From: Agromyces protaetiae
Lineage (GTDB): Bacteria; Actinomycetota; Actinomycetes; Actinomycetales; Microbacteriaceae
DNA: 64,000 nt
Direction: 5' to 3'
NCBI RefSeq assembly: GCF_030866785.1
Contig: NZ_CP133018.1
Span: 744,001-808,000 of the forward strand
The notes below the pieces were generated by a model. That model made no database searches. It saw only the letters and a list, made by a program, of their open reading frames with translations, and had not been told where the DNA came from. Shown here piece by piece: positions 8,611 through 16,072 of the stretch (positions within the stretch are counted from its first letter, which is position 1; each line of letters begins with the position of its first letter). The position numbers and the translations under genes are program-made.

Positions 8611-8677
8611 TAGTTGATAGGCGTCAACCATAGATCAAGTCGATGACATACGTCAACTATTGCGCTCGGTCAACTAT
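8611..8677 (-). promoter_or_regulatory. Promoter and probable MarR operator of the exporter operon
   Basis: On the minus strand TTGACG (8655-8650) and TATGGT are spaced by 18 bp. A second TTGACC/TATGTC pair lies 17 bp apart just upstream. Symmetric half-sites overlap these elements: GTTGA (8613-8617) with TCAAC (8624-8628), TGAC-N4-GTCA at 8644-8655, and the direct repeat GTCAACTAT at 8652-8660 and 8669-8677. Overlap with the promoter fits repression by the MarR protein encoded in the same operon. Confidence 0.6.
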
Positions 8678-8682
8678 TCCGA

Positions 8683-8727
8683 GCGGATGCCTCGGGCGGA
8701 TGCCTCGAGCGGATGCCTCGGGCGGAC
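8683..8727 (+). repeat. Three tandem GGATGCCTCG units
   Basis: The word GCGGATGCCTCG(G/A) is repeated three times at about 14-bp spacing in the gap between the exporter and rplJ promoters. The same 10-mer recurs throughout the window, inside genes and between them. Confidence 0.6.
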
Positions 8728-8749
8728 GGCTTGGCACAGCTACGCGGAT

Positions 8750-8778
8750 TTGGCCGCCCCCGAAGCATCCGTTATGCT
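8750..8778 (+). promoter_or_regulatory. Promoter of rplJ-rplL
   Basis: TTGGCC (8750-8755) and TATGCT (8773-8778) are 17 bp apart, a good housekeeping-sigma promoter. It lies about 210 bp upstream of rplJ, leaving a long leader as is usual for this operon. Confidence 0.65.
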
Positions 8779-8784
8779 GCTCTG

Positions 8785-8920
8785 AGCCGAAGACCGCTGG
8801 TCGTCGCGTGAGCCGCAAGGCGAACCGACCGAAGCTCTGCGAATGCAGGGGCCCGCGCAGGTGTGACGAAGACTTGGTTTCCATGAGCTCCGCGCGTCTG
8901 CGCCGGAGCTCTTTCTCATT
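8785..8920 (+). promoter_or_regulatory. Ribosomal protein L10 leader with attenuator hairpin
   Basis: The long 5'-UTR of rplJ contains a structured region ending in GAGCTCCG...CGGAGCTC (8885-8911), followed at once by TTTCTC. This is an intrinsic terminator/attenuator. In many bacteria L10-L12 binds the rplJ leader to reduce its own synthesis; assigning this leader to that family rests on position and the hairpin, not on a covariance search. Confidence 0.55.
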
Positions 8921-8991
8921 CCGCAGCCTCGCCAGCGCTCCCAGGCCGCGCATCGCCTCCGCGATGCGCGTTGAAGACACAAGGAGTGGCC

Positions 8992-9507
8992 ATGGCGAAC
9001 AAGGAAGCCTCGGTTGCCGAACTCAAGAACCTGTTCGAGAGCTCGACCGCCGTTCTGCTGACCGAATACCGCGGCCTCACTGTTGCGCAGCTCAAGACGC
9101 TGCGCAAGTCCATCAGTGGGGACGCGAGCTACGCCGTGGTGAAGAACACGCTGACCAAGATCGCCGCCAACCAGGCCGGCATCTCCGCGTTCGACGACGA
9201 GCTCAAGGGCCCGTCGGCGATCGCGTTCGTGCACGGTGACCCGGTCGCCGTCGCGAAGTCGCTGCGTGAGTTCACCAAGGCGAACCCCCTCCTCGTGGTC
9301 AAGGGCGGCTATTTCGATGGCAAGCCCCTGACCGCCGAAGAGGTAGGCAAGCTCGCCGACCTCGAGTCCCGCGAAGTGCTGCTCGGCAAGCTCGCCGGCG
9401 CCTTCAAGGCCTCGCTGTTCGGAGCCGCATATCTGTTCAACGCACCGCTGTCGAAGGCCGTTCGCACGGTCGACGCGCTGCGTGAGAAGCAGGAGTCCGC
9501 TGCGTAG
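8992..9507 (+). CDS. rplJ: 50S ribosomal protein L10
   Basis: 171 residues. The start at 8992 has AAGGAG 6 nt upstream; an in-frame ATG at 8971 has no such site. The N-terminal RNA-binding domain ([27 protein letters not shown]) anchors the stalk to 23S rRNA, and the C-terminal helix that ends [10 protein letters not shown] carries L7/L12 dimers. It forms the base of the ribosomal stalk that recruits translation factors. rplL follows after 49 nt with its own strong ribosome-binding site. Expression should be autoregulated through the leader upstream. Confidence 0.97.
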   Translation: MANKEASVAELKNLFESSTAVLLTEYRGLTVAQLKTLRKSISGDASYAVVKNTLTKIAANQAGISAFDDELKGPSAIAFVHGDPVAVAKSLREFTKANPLLVVKGGYFDGKPLTAEEVGKLADLESREVLLGKLAGAFKASLFGAAYLFNAPLSKAVRTVDALREKQESAA

Positions 9508-9556
9508 GCGCGAGCCTCTCAAGCGGTGAGTAACCAACACATCTAAGGAGAAAATC

Positions 9557-9946
9557 ATGGCGAAGCTGTCCACTGAGGAACTGCTCGAGCAGTTCAAGGG
9601 CCTGACCCTCATCGAGCTCTCGGAGTTCGTCAAGGCGTTCGAGGAGACCTTCGAGGTCACCGCGGCCGCCCCCGTTGCCGTTGCCGGCCCCGCTGCCGCT
9701 GGCGGCGGCGCCGCTGCTGAAGAGGTTGAGGAGAAGGACTCCTTCGACGTCATCCTCGAGGCTGCCGGCGACAAGAAGATCCAGGTCATCAAGGTCGTCC
9801 GCGAGCTCACCTCGCTCGGCCTCGGCGAGGCCAAGGCCGTCGTCGACGGTGCCCCCAAGGCCGTGCTCGAGGGCGCGAACAAGGAGACCGCCGACAAGGC
9901 GAAGGCTTCCCTCGAGGAGGCCGGCGCGACCGTCACCCTCAAGTAA
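9557..9946 (+). CDS. rplL: 50S ribosomal protein L7/L12
   Basis: 129 residues, usual length. The N-terminal dimerisation domain ([17 protein letters not shown]) is followed by the Ala/Gly/Pro hinge and the factor-binding C-terminal domain ([40 protein letters not shown]). It recruits EF-Tu and EF-G to the ribosome. AAGGAG lies 6 nt before the ATG. The last bases of the gene are partly duplicated just downstream, at 9986-10010. Confidence 0.97.
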   Translation: MAKLSTEELLEQFKGLTLIELSEFVKAFEETFEVTAAAPVAVAGPAAAGGGAAAEEVEEKDSFDVILEAAGDKKIQVIKVVRELTSLGLGEAKAVVDGAPKAVLEGANKETADKAKASLEEAGATVTLK

Positions 9947-9951
9947 TCAGT

Positions 9952-10052
9952 GCAGCCCTTCGAGGAGGGCTGCGCCTACTTGGGTGCGACCGTCACCCTC
10001 AAGTGATCGCTGCGCCGTTCGCGGCGCGCACTTGAGGTGACCCGCGTCACCT
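9952..10052 (+). terminator. Hairpins after rplL, including a duplicated rplL tail
   Basis: GCAGCCCT-N6-AGGGCTGC (9952-9973) is a perfect 8-bp stem directly after the stop. AGGTGAC-CCGC-GTCACCT (10035-10052) is a second stem. Between them GCGACCGTCACCCTCAAGT (9986-10004) repeats the last codons of rplL (9926-9944) exactly 60 bp further on, including a stop-like TGA in the place of TAA. Confidence 0.6.
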
Positions 10053-10060
10053 GATACACA

Positions 10061-10099
10061 CGGATGCCCCGTGCCGAGACCTTCGGCACGGGGCATCCG
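10061..10099 (+). terminator. Strong terminator hairpin of the rplJ-rplL operon
   Basis: CGGATGCCCCGTGCCGA and TCGGCACGGGGCATCCG make a perfect 17-bp stem with a 5-nt loop, 115 bp after rplL. No long T-run follows, as is usual in high-GC actinobacteria. Confidence 0.75.
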
Positions 10100-10147
10100 T
10101 CGTCCCTGCCCCTGCCCAGCCCGCCCGCCCACCCCGCCCCTCTTCCT

Positions 10148-10222
10148 CGCCGAGTGATGCCGAAACGGCTCGAGCGGGTGCGCGAATCGGTATCACTCGA
10201 GTCATTTCGACATCACTCGGCG
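10148..10222. repeat. 75-bp three-arm hairpin repeat, copy B
   Basis: Arm 1 (CGCCGAGTGATGCCGAAACG, 10148-10167) pairs with a middle arm (about 10183-10201) or the outer arm (10203-10222, ATTTCGACATCACTCGGCG). Length and arm layout equal copies A and C. A C-rich run lies on the left and a G-rich run on the right (to about 10300). It is between convergent genes (rplL and the DUF4185 gene), consistent with a bidirectional terminator. Confidence 0.85.
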
Positions 10223-10299
10223 GGGTGGACGGTGGGGTGAGGGCCGGGCGGGCGGGGCCGGGTGGGCGGGGCGGGCTCGGCGGGACGGGCGAGCGGGGC

Positions 10300-11511
10300 T
10301 CAGCCGCAGTGGCCGTTGCGCACCTTCACGTCGGCCTCGATGTAGCGCGGGCGGTAGGTGTCGACCTCGAGGTAGAGGTCGTTGGTGTCGAAGCTGTTCA
10401 CGTTGTAGGTGATGAACAGCGTGTGGCCGTTGCCGAGCTGCGGGTGCGCCTTGGCGTTGTACGTGAACACGTTGCCGCCGGTCTCGGGCGTGCGGTACAG
10501 CTCGGTCTTGTTCGTGAACGGGCCTTCGAGGCTCGTGCTGCGGTACATCACGATGCTCGCGCTGAGCGCCTCGGTCGCGTCGCCGGTGACGAGGGCGTAG
10601 CCGCCCTGATGGCGCTGCACGCTGAACTCGTTCGACACGCCCTCGAGCAGGCGCTTCGAGCTCGCGGGATCGGTGGACCAGCCGGCGTCGCCCAGGTATT
10701 CCCAGGCGCCGGACGCGAGGTCGCCACCGTCGACCCGCGCGAGGTGCGCGAACTTCTGCGCCTGCAGGTCTTCGACGCCGTAGACGTACGTGTACCCGTC
10801 GCTCGGGTGCTCATAGATCGCCGAGCCCCAGTGGATGTTCGTCGTCGCGACCTCGTCGACGGCTTCGAGGGCGAGGGTGGTCACGTCGAAGGTGGCCACC
10901 GCGGTGCCGGCGAAGGCGAAGTCGAACACGCCCGTGCCGGTCTTCTCGAACTCGAGCAGTGAGACCTGCAGCTCGTCCCCGTGCACCGTGGCGTCACCGA
11001 ACCAGTACCAGTTCTGCGACTCGTCGCCGCCCGCGACGGTGACGAGCGATTCGGGCGCCGCCTCGGTGCCGCCCGTGTACGTGGTGAGGCTCTCGCCGTC
11101 GTCCACGATGATCGAGTTGTGGATGAACGGCGAGTCGAGCGGCCGGCCGTGCGTCTCGTTCACCTCGCCGAGGAACGTGTCCGAGTAGATCCAGGCCGTG
11201 CGGCCGCCGGGCAGCTCGACGCTGTACGCCGAGTCGGCGCCGGTCCACCGGCCGGCCGTGTCGCCGTACGTGCCGAACCGTTCGGTGAACTCGGCGTCGA
11301 CGCCGACCTCGCCGACGACGATGCACGGCTTGTGGCTGCCAGGGGCCGCCGGTTGGGCGACGGCCGAGAACGGGGCGGATGCCACGGCGAGCGCGAGTCC
11401 GAGGGCGGACGCGACGGCGACGGTGCCGGATCGGCGGCGTGGCGCCGAGCCCGTGCGGTGCCTCGGGCCGCGCGGGTCCGCGCTGCGGGCTGAACTGGTT
11501 CGGAGTGTCAC
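10300..11511 (-). CDS. Secreted DUF4185-family protein (GH183-like, candidate D-arabinanase)
   Basis: 403 residues. It starts with GTG at 11511 behind GGGAGGGGG, with an Arg-rich N-terminus, a hydrophobic core (AVASALGLALAVASAPFSA) and a probable cleavage site near AVAQP. The mature part has beta-propeller-like repeats with GRWTGADSAYSVELPGGRT, YSDTFLGEVN, IHNSIIVDDGE, WYWFGDATVHGDELQV and NVFTYNAKAHPQ. These are DUF4185 features. From general knowledge, some DUF4185 proteins of actinobacteria are endo-D-arabinanases (GH183); whether this one is cannot be read here. It is divergent from a LacI gene, with an operator half-matching that of the sugar operon downstream, so it probably makes the oligosaccharide imported by that operon. 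Confidence 0.8.
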   Translation of the reverse strand: MTLRTSSARSADPRGPRHRTGSAPRRRSGTVAVASALGLALAVASAPFSAVAQPAAPGSHKPCIVVGEVGVDAEFTERFGTYGDTAGRWTGADSAYSVELPGGRTAWIYSDTFLGEVNETHGRPLDSPFIHNSIIVDDGESLTTYTGGTEAAPESLVTVAGGDESQNWYWFGDATVHGDELQVSLLEFEKTGTGVFDFAFAGTAVATFDVTTLALEAVDEVATTNIHWGSAIYEHPSDGYTYVYGVEDLQAQKFAHLARVDGGDLASGAWEYLGDAGWSTDPASSKRLLEGVSNEFSVQRHQGGYALVTGDATEALSASIVMYRSTSLEGPFTNKTELYRTPETGGNVFTYNAKAHPQLGNGHTLFITYNVNSFDTNDLYLEVDTYRPRYIEADVKVRNGHCG

Positions 11512-11571
11512 GGTGTTCCCCCTCCCGGCATCGTTGCCGGTCCGTCGAACGGATGCGGCGAGGCATCCGCG

Positions 11572-11587
11572 CTGTTAACGTTACCAA
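11572..11587. promoter_or_regulatory. LacI operator upstream of the DUF4185 gene
   Basis: CTGTTAACGTTACCAA matches the perfect palindrome TTGGTAACGTTACCAA found at 12948 in 13 of 16 positions, centred on AACGTT. It lies 61 bp before the DUF4185 start and 148 bp before the LacI gene, a natural place for control of the secreted enzyme. Confidence 0.7.
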
Positions 11588-11734
11588 GGAGGCACGTTAG
11601 CAGCGCCGCCCGGCTGCCGCCACACGAATAGCGTCTTCACCGGCCGCTGGGTCGCGCGGGCGGATGTCCCGGGCCCCGGGTAGTAGCGTGAGAGCGGCCG
11701 CACGGGCCGATCGGAACGGAAGGATCGACGCGAG

Positions 11735-12769
11735 ATGGCCGAGGTCGTCCAGTCGGGCAGGCAGCCGACCATCAAGGAGGTCGCGCTCCGCGCCGGCGTG
11801 AGCCCGATGACCGTGTCACGCACGCTCGCGGGCGGCCTCAACGTGCGCCCGGACGTGCAGGAGAAGGTGCTCGCGGCGGTCCGCGAGCTCGGCTATCACC
11901 GCAATGAGAACGCCCGCAGCCTCCGCCCGGGGCAGGCCAGCGGCCTCATCGGTGTCGCGATCACGAACCTCGGCAACCCGTACTACGGCAACTTCGCGCT
12001 CGGCGTCGAGGAGGTGGCCGCGGAGTACGGCAAGCGCATCGTGCTCGGCAACACGGGAGAGGATCCCGCGCGGGAGCGTCAGCTCATCGCCGACTTCCTG
12101 GGCCGGCAGGTCGAGGGGCTCGTGCTCGTGCCGTCGGGCGGCGACGCCGCGCACCTGCAGCCCGAGCGGCTCGGCGACGTACCGCTCGTGCTCGCGTCGC
12201 GCCGCGTGTACGGGCTCGATGTCGACGCCGTGCTGCTCGATGACGTGGGCGGCGCCTACCGCGGCACGCGTTCGCTGCTCGACGCCGGGCACACGCGCAT
12301 CGGGTTCCTCGGCAATCTACGCTCGGTGTTCACGGGGCAGCGGCGGTACGAGGGGTACACGACGGCGCTCGCCGAGCGCGGGATCCTGCCCGAGGAGGCG
12401 CTCGTGCACCGCGGGCAGCAGGATGTCGACTCCGCGAGCGAGGCGACCCGCCAGCTGCTCGATCTGCCGCAGCCGCCCACGGCGATCTTCAGCGCCAACA
12501 ACCGGAACACGATCGGCGCGCTGCGGGAGATCGGCCGCCGGCTGCGCGGGGGAGCGGATGTCTCGGCGATGCCGGCGCTCGTGAGCTTCGACGACTTCGA
12601 GCTCGCCGAGCTCATGCCCGTTCCGGTGACCGTGATCGACCACGACGCGCGCCAGCTCGGGCGCGAGGCCGCGCGGCTGCTGCTCTCGCGTGTGGGCGCG
12701 CGCGGCCACCGCGGCCCCGCGCGGCTCGTCGAGATGCCCGTGCGGCTCGAACGCGGCCCCGCCGACTGA
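11735..12769 (+). CDS. LacI-family transcriptional regulator of the glycan locus
   Basis: 344 residues. An N-terminal helix-turn-helix (TIKEVALRAGVSPMTVSRTL) with the hinge (NENARSLRPGQASG) is followed by a periplasmic-binding-protein-like sugar domain (GVAITNLGNPYYGNFALGVEE; RYEGYTTALAERGI; LVSFDDFEL). GGAAGG lies upstream of the ATG. It sits between the DUF4185 gene and the ROK/ABC operon, each with a related operator, so it is the likely repressor of both. The effector is probably a sugar released from the glycan. Confidence 0.92.
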   Translation: MAEVVQSGRQPTIKEVALRAGVSPMTVSRTLAGGLNVRPDVQEKVLAAVRELGYHRNENARSLRPGQASGLIGVAITNLGNPYYGNFALGVEEVAAEYGKRIVLGNTGEDPARERQLIADFLGRQVEGLVLVPSGGDAAHLQPERLGDVPLVLASRRVYGLDVDAVLLDDVGGAYRGTRSLLDAGHTRIGFLGNLRSVFTGQRRYEGYTTALAERGILPEEALVHRGQQDVDSASEATRQLLDLPQPPTAIFSANNRNTIGALREIGRRLRGGADVSAMPALVSFDDFELAELMPVPVTVIDHDARQLGREAARLLLSRVGARGHRGPARLVEMPVRLERGPAD

Positions 12770-12779
12770 CGCCCGCCCG

Positions 12780-12889
12780 GGCTTCCGGGCTTCCGGCCCT
12801 TCCGGCCCTTCCGGGCTTCCGGGCTTCCGGGTCGAACAGTCGCAGATGGCGGGTGTCGCTCGAGAACACCCGCCATCCGCGACCGTTCG
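12780..12889. repeat. TTCCGGGC tandem repeats followed by a long hairpin
   Basis: After the LacI stop, the 8-mer GGGCTTCC/GGCCCTTCC is repeated about six times (12780-12832), arranged symmetrically. A hairpin follows whose 22-bp arms (12835-12856 and 12866-12887) match except for two pairs, around the loop CGCTCGAGA. It probably terminates the LacI transcript and insulates the next promoter. It is unlike the 75-bp repeat in sequence. Confidence 0.6.
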
Positions 12890-12928
12890 GTGAGCGGCGC
12901 TCGCGCGCGCCGGACGCGGACGGGTGGG

Positions 12929-12963
12929 TTGCGCGAGTCCGAATCGATTGGTAACGTTACCAA
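12929..12963 (+). promoter_or_regulatory. Promoter and LacI operator of the ROK/ABC operon
   Basis: TTGCGC (12929-12934) and TAACGT (12952-12957) are 17 bp apart. The perfect 16-bp palindrome TTGGTAACGTTACCAA (12948-12963) covers the -10 element, so a bound LacI protein would block RNA polymerase. Confidence 0.75.
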
Positions 12964-13041
12964 GCGGCCGTGGCCCCCAAGCGCGGCCGCACCTGGACCA
13001 CCGCACGCACCGCGCACCGCAACGACGAGGAGGCTGATCGC

Positions 13042-14094
13042 ATGCACACGCTCGCGATCGACCTCGGCGGCACCGCGGTGAAGCTCGGCGTCTTCGCGGC
13101 CGGCCGGCTCGTCGCCGACGACGAGTTCGCGCTGGACGGCGAGCTCTCGCTCGACGCCCTCGGCCACGCGGTCGATCGGCTGCTCGCGACGGCCCAGGGC
13201 ATGGGTGAGGGCGCCTCGTCGCCATCGGACGGCACACCCCGAGCCGCTGCAGTGCCCGCCCAGGCAGCGCCTGCTGCCGCGGCACCCGCCGTCGGGCCGC
13301 TCGCGGGCGTCGGGATCGCCGTCCCCGGCATCGTCGACCCCGCGGGCACGCGTCTGCTCGCGGCACACGGCAAGTACGCCGGCCTCCACGACGTCGACCT
13401 CTCCGCGTGGTCGGCCGAGCGGTTCGGCCGCGCGGCCGTCGTCGAGAACGACGCGCGCGCCGCACTCATCGGCGAAGCCGCCGACGGCATCGCGCGCGGT
13501 GCGACCGACGCCGTCCTGCTGACGCTCGGCACGGGCATCGGCACGGCCGCGCTCATCGACGGCCGGCCGCTCCGCGGTCGCCACGGGCATGCAGGCGTGC
13601 TCAGCGGCCACGTCACGGTCGACCTCGACGGGCCGCGCTGCCCCTGCGGCAACATCGGCTGCGCCGAGGCGCTCGCGAGCACCTGGGCATTGCGCGAGGC
13701 GGCCGCCCGCGGCGACCTCGACCTCGGCCCGGCGCTCGCCGCCCGGCATGCCGCGAACCGCACGATCGGCATCCGCGACCTCGTGGCGACGAGGGACGAG
13801 CCGCAGTCGGCCGCGCTGCTCGACCGGTTCATCCGGGTCTGGGCCGCGGTCATCGTCGCGCAGTGCCACGCATTCGACCCCGAGATCGTCGTCGTGACGG
13901 GCGGCGTCATGCGCGCCGCGGGCTCGATCCTCCCGGAGCTCACGGCGCTCGTGCACGAGCACCTCTGGTCCTCGTCGTTCCGGCCGCCGCTGGTGACTCC
14001 CGACGCGCCGGCGACCTCGGTGCTCCGAGGCCTCGCACAGCTGACTTCCGAATCGCACCACCAGGGTGCACCGCACCACGAAGGGCCCCGATGA
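13042..14094 (+). CDS. ROK-family sugar kinase
   Basis: 350 residues. The start at 13042 has GAGGAGG upstream. It opens with the ATP-binding phosphate-1 motif DLGGTAVKLGVF, then GVGIAVPGIVDP, the catalytic Asp region VENDARAALIGEA, LTLGTGIGTA and the zinc motif CPCGNIGCAEA. This is a complete ROK kinase, not a ROK repressor, because no helix-turn-helix is present. An Ala/Pro-rich insert (about residues 50-85) before GVGIAVPG is unusual. It probably phosphorylates the hexose taken up by the operon's transporter. The stop overlaps the isomerase start (ATGA at 14091). Confidence 0.9.
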   Translation: MHTLAIDLGGTAVKLGVFAAGRLVADDEFALDGELSLDALGHAVDRLLATAQGMGEGASSPSDGTPRAAAVPAQAAPAAAAPAVGPLAGVGIAVPGIVDPAGTRLLAAHGKYAGLHDVDLSAWSAERFGRAAVVENDARAALIGEAADGIARGATDAVLLTLGTGIGTAALIDGRPLRGRHGHAGVLSGHVTVDLDGPRCPCGNIGCAEALASTWALREAAARGDLDLGPALAARHAANRTIGIRDLVATRDEPQSAALLDRFIRVWAAVIVAQCHAFDPEIVVVTGGVMRAAGSILPELTALVHEHLWSSSFRPPLVTPDAPATSVLRGLAQLTSESHHQGAPHHEGPR

Positions 14095-16025
14095 CCATCG
14101 AAGACCGACCCGAGCTCGCCGCCGATCCGACCCGCTCGCACGTGACGACGCAGTCGCTCGAGGACTACCTCGTCGCCGACCGCTCGGGGTACGTGAAGCT
14201 GCCGACCGTGCCCCTGCCCGAGGGCAGCGAGATCCTGGTCGGCGACGAGACCTGGCATGCGGCGCTGCAGCTCGCGCAGGCGCGAGCTCAGGTCCGCGCC
14301 GACGCTCACGCCCGGCCCGAGGCATCCGCCCAGGCGCCGGCCGGGAGGCATCCGCTCGCGACCTCGAGCCCCTCGCCGCTCATCGCCGTCGATGTCTACC
14401 CGGGCGGCGACGTCGCCGCCGTCGTCTCCCGCATCGCGTCCGCACTGCCCGACGCCGACGTCATCGACGTGGAGGATGCCGCCGCCGCCGACCCCGAGCG
14501 CATCGAGGCGCTCATCGGCCGCAACCTCACCGACGATCGCGTGTTCGGCGTCATGAGCCACTTCACGGTCGACGAGTTCTACGATGCCGGCCGCCTCGCT
14601 GAGCTGCGGGCGCGCGTCGCGGACCGGCGGCGCACCACCGTGCTCGTGGGCTGGGGCGCCGACCTCGCGGCCGGTTGCGCCGCCGATGCGCTCGTGCTCG
14701 TCGACCTCGCGCGCTGGGAGATCCAGCAGCGGCAGCGCCGCGGCGCGCCGAACTGGCGTGCCGGCAACGGTGACGAGGATGCGCTGCGCAAGTACAAGCG
14801 CGGGTTCTTCGTCGAGTGGCGCGCGGCCGACCGGCACAAGCGCACGATGTTCGACCGTGTCGATCTCGTCGTCGACGGCAACCAGGCCCCCGAGGTCGCG
14901 GGCGCGGTCGAGGGCGGCGCCTTCCGGCGGGCGCTGACGGATGCCACGGCGGCACCCTTCCGCGTCGTGCCCTTCTTCGATCCGGGCGTCTGGGGCGGGC
15001 AGTGGATGAAGAGCCAGCTCGACCTCGACCCGTCGGCCAGCAACTACGCGTGGTGCTTCGACTGCGTGCCCGAGGAGAACTCGCTGCTGCTCGAGGCCGG
15101 CGGCCGGGTGGTGGAGATCCCCGCGCTCGACCTCGTGCTGCGCGAGCCGCGTGCCCTGCTCGGCGAGCGCACGTTCTCGCGGTTCGGCGCCGAGTTCCCG
15201 ATCCGATTCGACTTCCTCGACACCATGGGCGGCGGCAACCTGTCGCTGCAGGTGCATCCGCTGACCGAGTACATCCGAGACACGTTCGGCATGTCGTACA
15301 CGCAGGACGAGAGCTACTACCTGCTCGACGCCGACGACGACGCCGTGGTGTACCTCGGGGTGAAGCCCGACGTCGACCGCGAGGAGATGCTCGCGGCGCT
15401 GCGCGCCGCGACCGACGGCGAGCACCCCTTCGACGCCGAGAGGTACATCAACACCTATCCGGCGAAGAAGCACGACCATTTCGCGATCCCGGCGGGCACG
15501 ATCCATTGCTCGGGCGCGAACTCGATGGTGCTCGAGATCTCGGCGACGCCGTTCATCTTCACGTTCAAGCTCTGGGACTGGGGCCGCGTCGGGCTCGACG
15601 GCGTGCCGCGGCCGGTGCACCTCGACCATGGTGAGCGGAACATCCAGTGGGAGCGCGACGCAGAATGGGTCGAGGGCAATCTCGTGGGCCAGGTCGAGGA
15701 GCTCCGGCGTGAGCCGGGTCTCGTCGAGGAGCGCACGGGCCTGCACGAGCTCGAGTTCATCGAGGTCCGCCGGCACTGGTTCGAGATCGAGGCCGCCCAC
15801 GACACCGAGGGCACGGTCAACGTGCTCAACCTGGTCGAGGGCGACGAGGTCGAGATCGTGAGCCCGACCGGCGCGTTCGCGCCGTACACGATCCACTACG
15901 CCGAGACGTTCATCGTCCCGGCCGCCGTCGGGCCATACGTGATCCGCCGAACCCCGAACTCCCGCAGCGAGCGCTTCGCCACCGTGAAGGCGTACGTGCG
16001 CGGGACCCGCACCACCGACAGCTGA
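14091..16025 (+). CDS. Class I mannose-6-phosphate isomerase-like protein with extra N-terminal domain
   Basis: 644 residues, against about 400 for common ManA. Residues 1-100 include SYVKLPTVPL-like sequence and an Ala/Pro linker. A middle region (about 100-300; VDVYPGGDVAAVVSRIA, GVMSHFTVDEFYDAGRLAE, LVDLARWEIQQRQRRG, FFVEWRAADRHKR) looks like a degenerate nucleoside-kinase-type fold without a Walker A loop. The C-terminal half is a cupin phosphomannose isomerase: GGNLSLQVHPLTEYI with metal-binding Gln and His, then KHDHFAIPAGTIHC and ATPFIFTFKLWDWGR. It should interconvert an aldose phosphate and a ketose phosphate after the ROK kinase. The function of the N-terminal part is unknown. Confidence 0.75.
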   Translation: MTIEDRPELAADPTRSHVTTQSLEDYLVADRSGYVKLPTVPLPEGSEILVGDETWHAALQLAQARAQVRADAHARPEASAQAPAGRHPLATSSPSPLIAVDVYPGGDVAAVVSRIASALPDADVIDVEDAAAADPERIEALIGRNLTDDRVFGVMSHFTVDEFYDAGRLAELRARVADRRRTTVLVGWGADLAAGCAADALVLVDLARWEIQQRQRRGAPNWRAGNGDEDALRKYKRGFFVEWRAADRHKRTMFDRVDLVVDGNQAPEVAGAVEGGAFRRALTDATAAPFRVVPFFDPGVWGGQWMKSQLDLDPSASNYAWCFDCVPEENSLLLEAGGRVVEIPALDLVLREPRALLGERTFSRFGAEFPIRFDFLDTMGGGNLSLQVHPLTEYIRDTFGMSYTQDESYYLLDADDDAVVYLGVKPDVDREEMLAALRAATDGEHPFDAERYINTYPAKKHDHFAIPAGTIHCSGANSMVLEISATPFIFTFKLWDWGRVGLDGVPRPVHLDHGERNIQWERDAEWVEGNLVGQVEELRREPGLVEERTGLHELEFIEVRRHWFEIEAAHDTEGTVNVLNLVEGDEVEIVSPTGAFAPYTIHYAETFIVPAAVGPYVIRRTPNSRSERFATVKAYVRGTRTTDS

Positions 16026-16072
16026 ACCCGCACCATCCGCACCCACCTGCACCGAAGGACAAAGGAGTTCCA

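Noticed and set aside
8587..8631. Upstream ATG of the DHA2 exporter
   Set aside because: It lies in the -10/operator region, so transcription would start after it; 8586 is preferred.
10023..10052. Short extra coding region after rplL
   Set aside because: The sequence matches the rplL tail only over a few codons and has no start signal.
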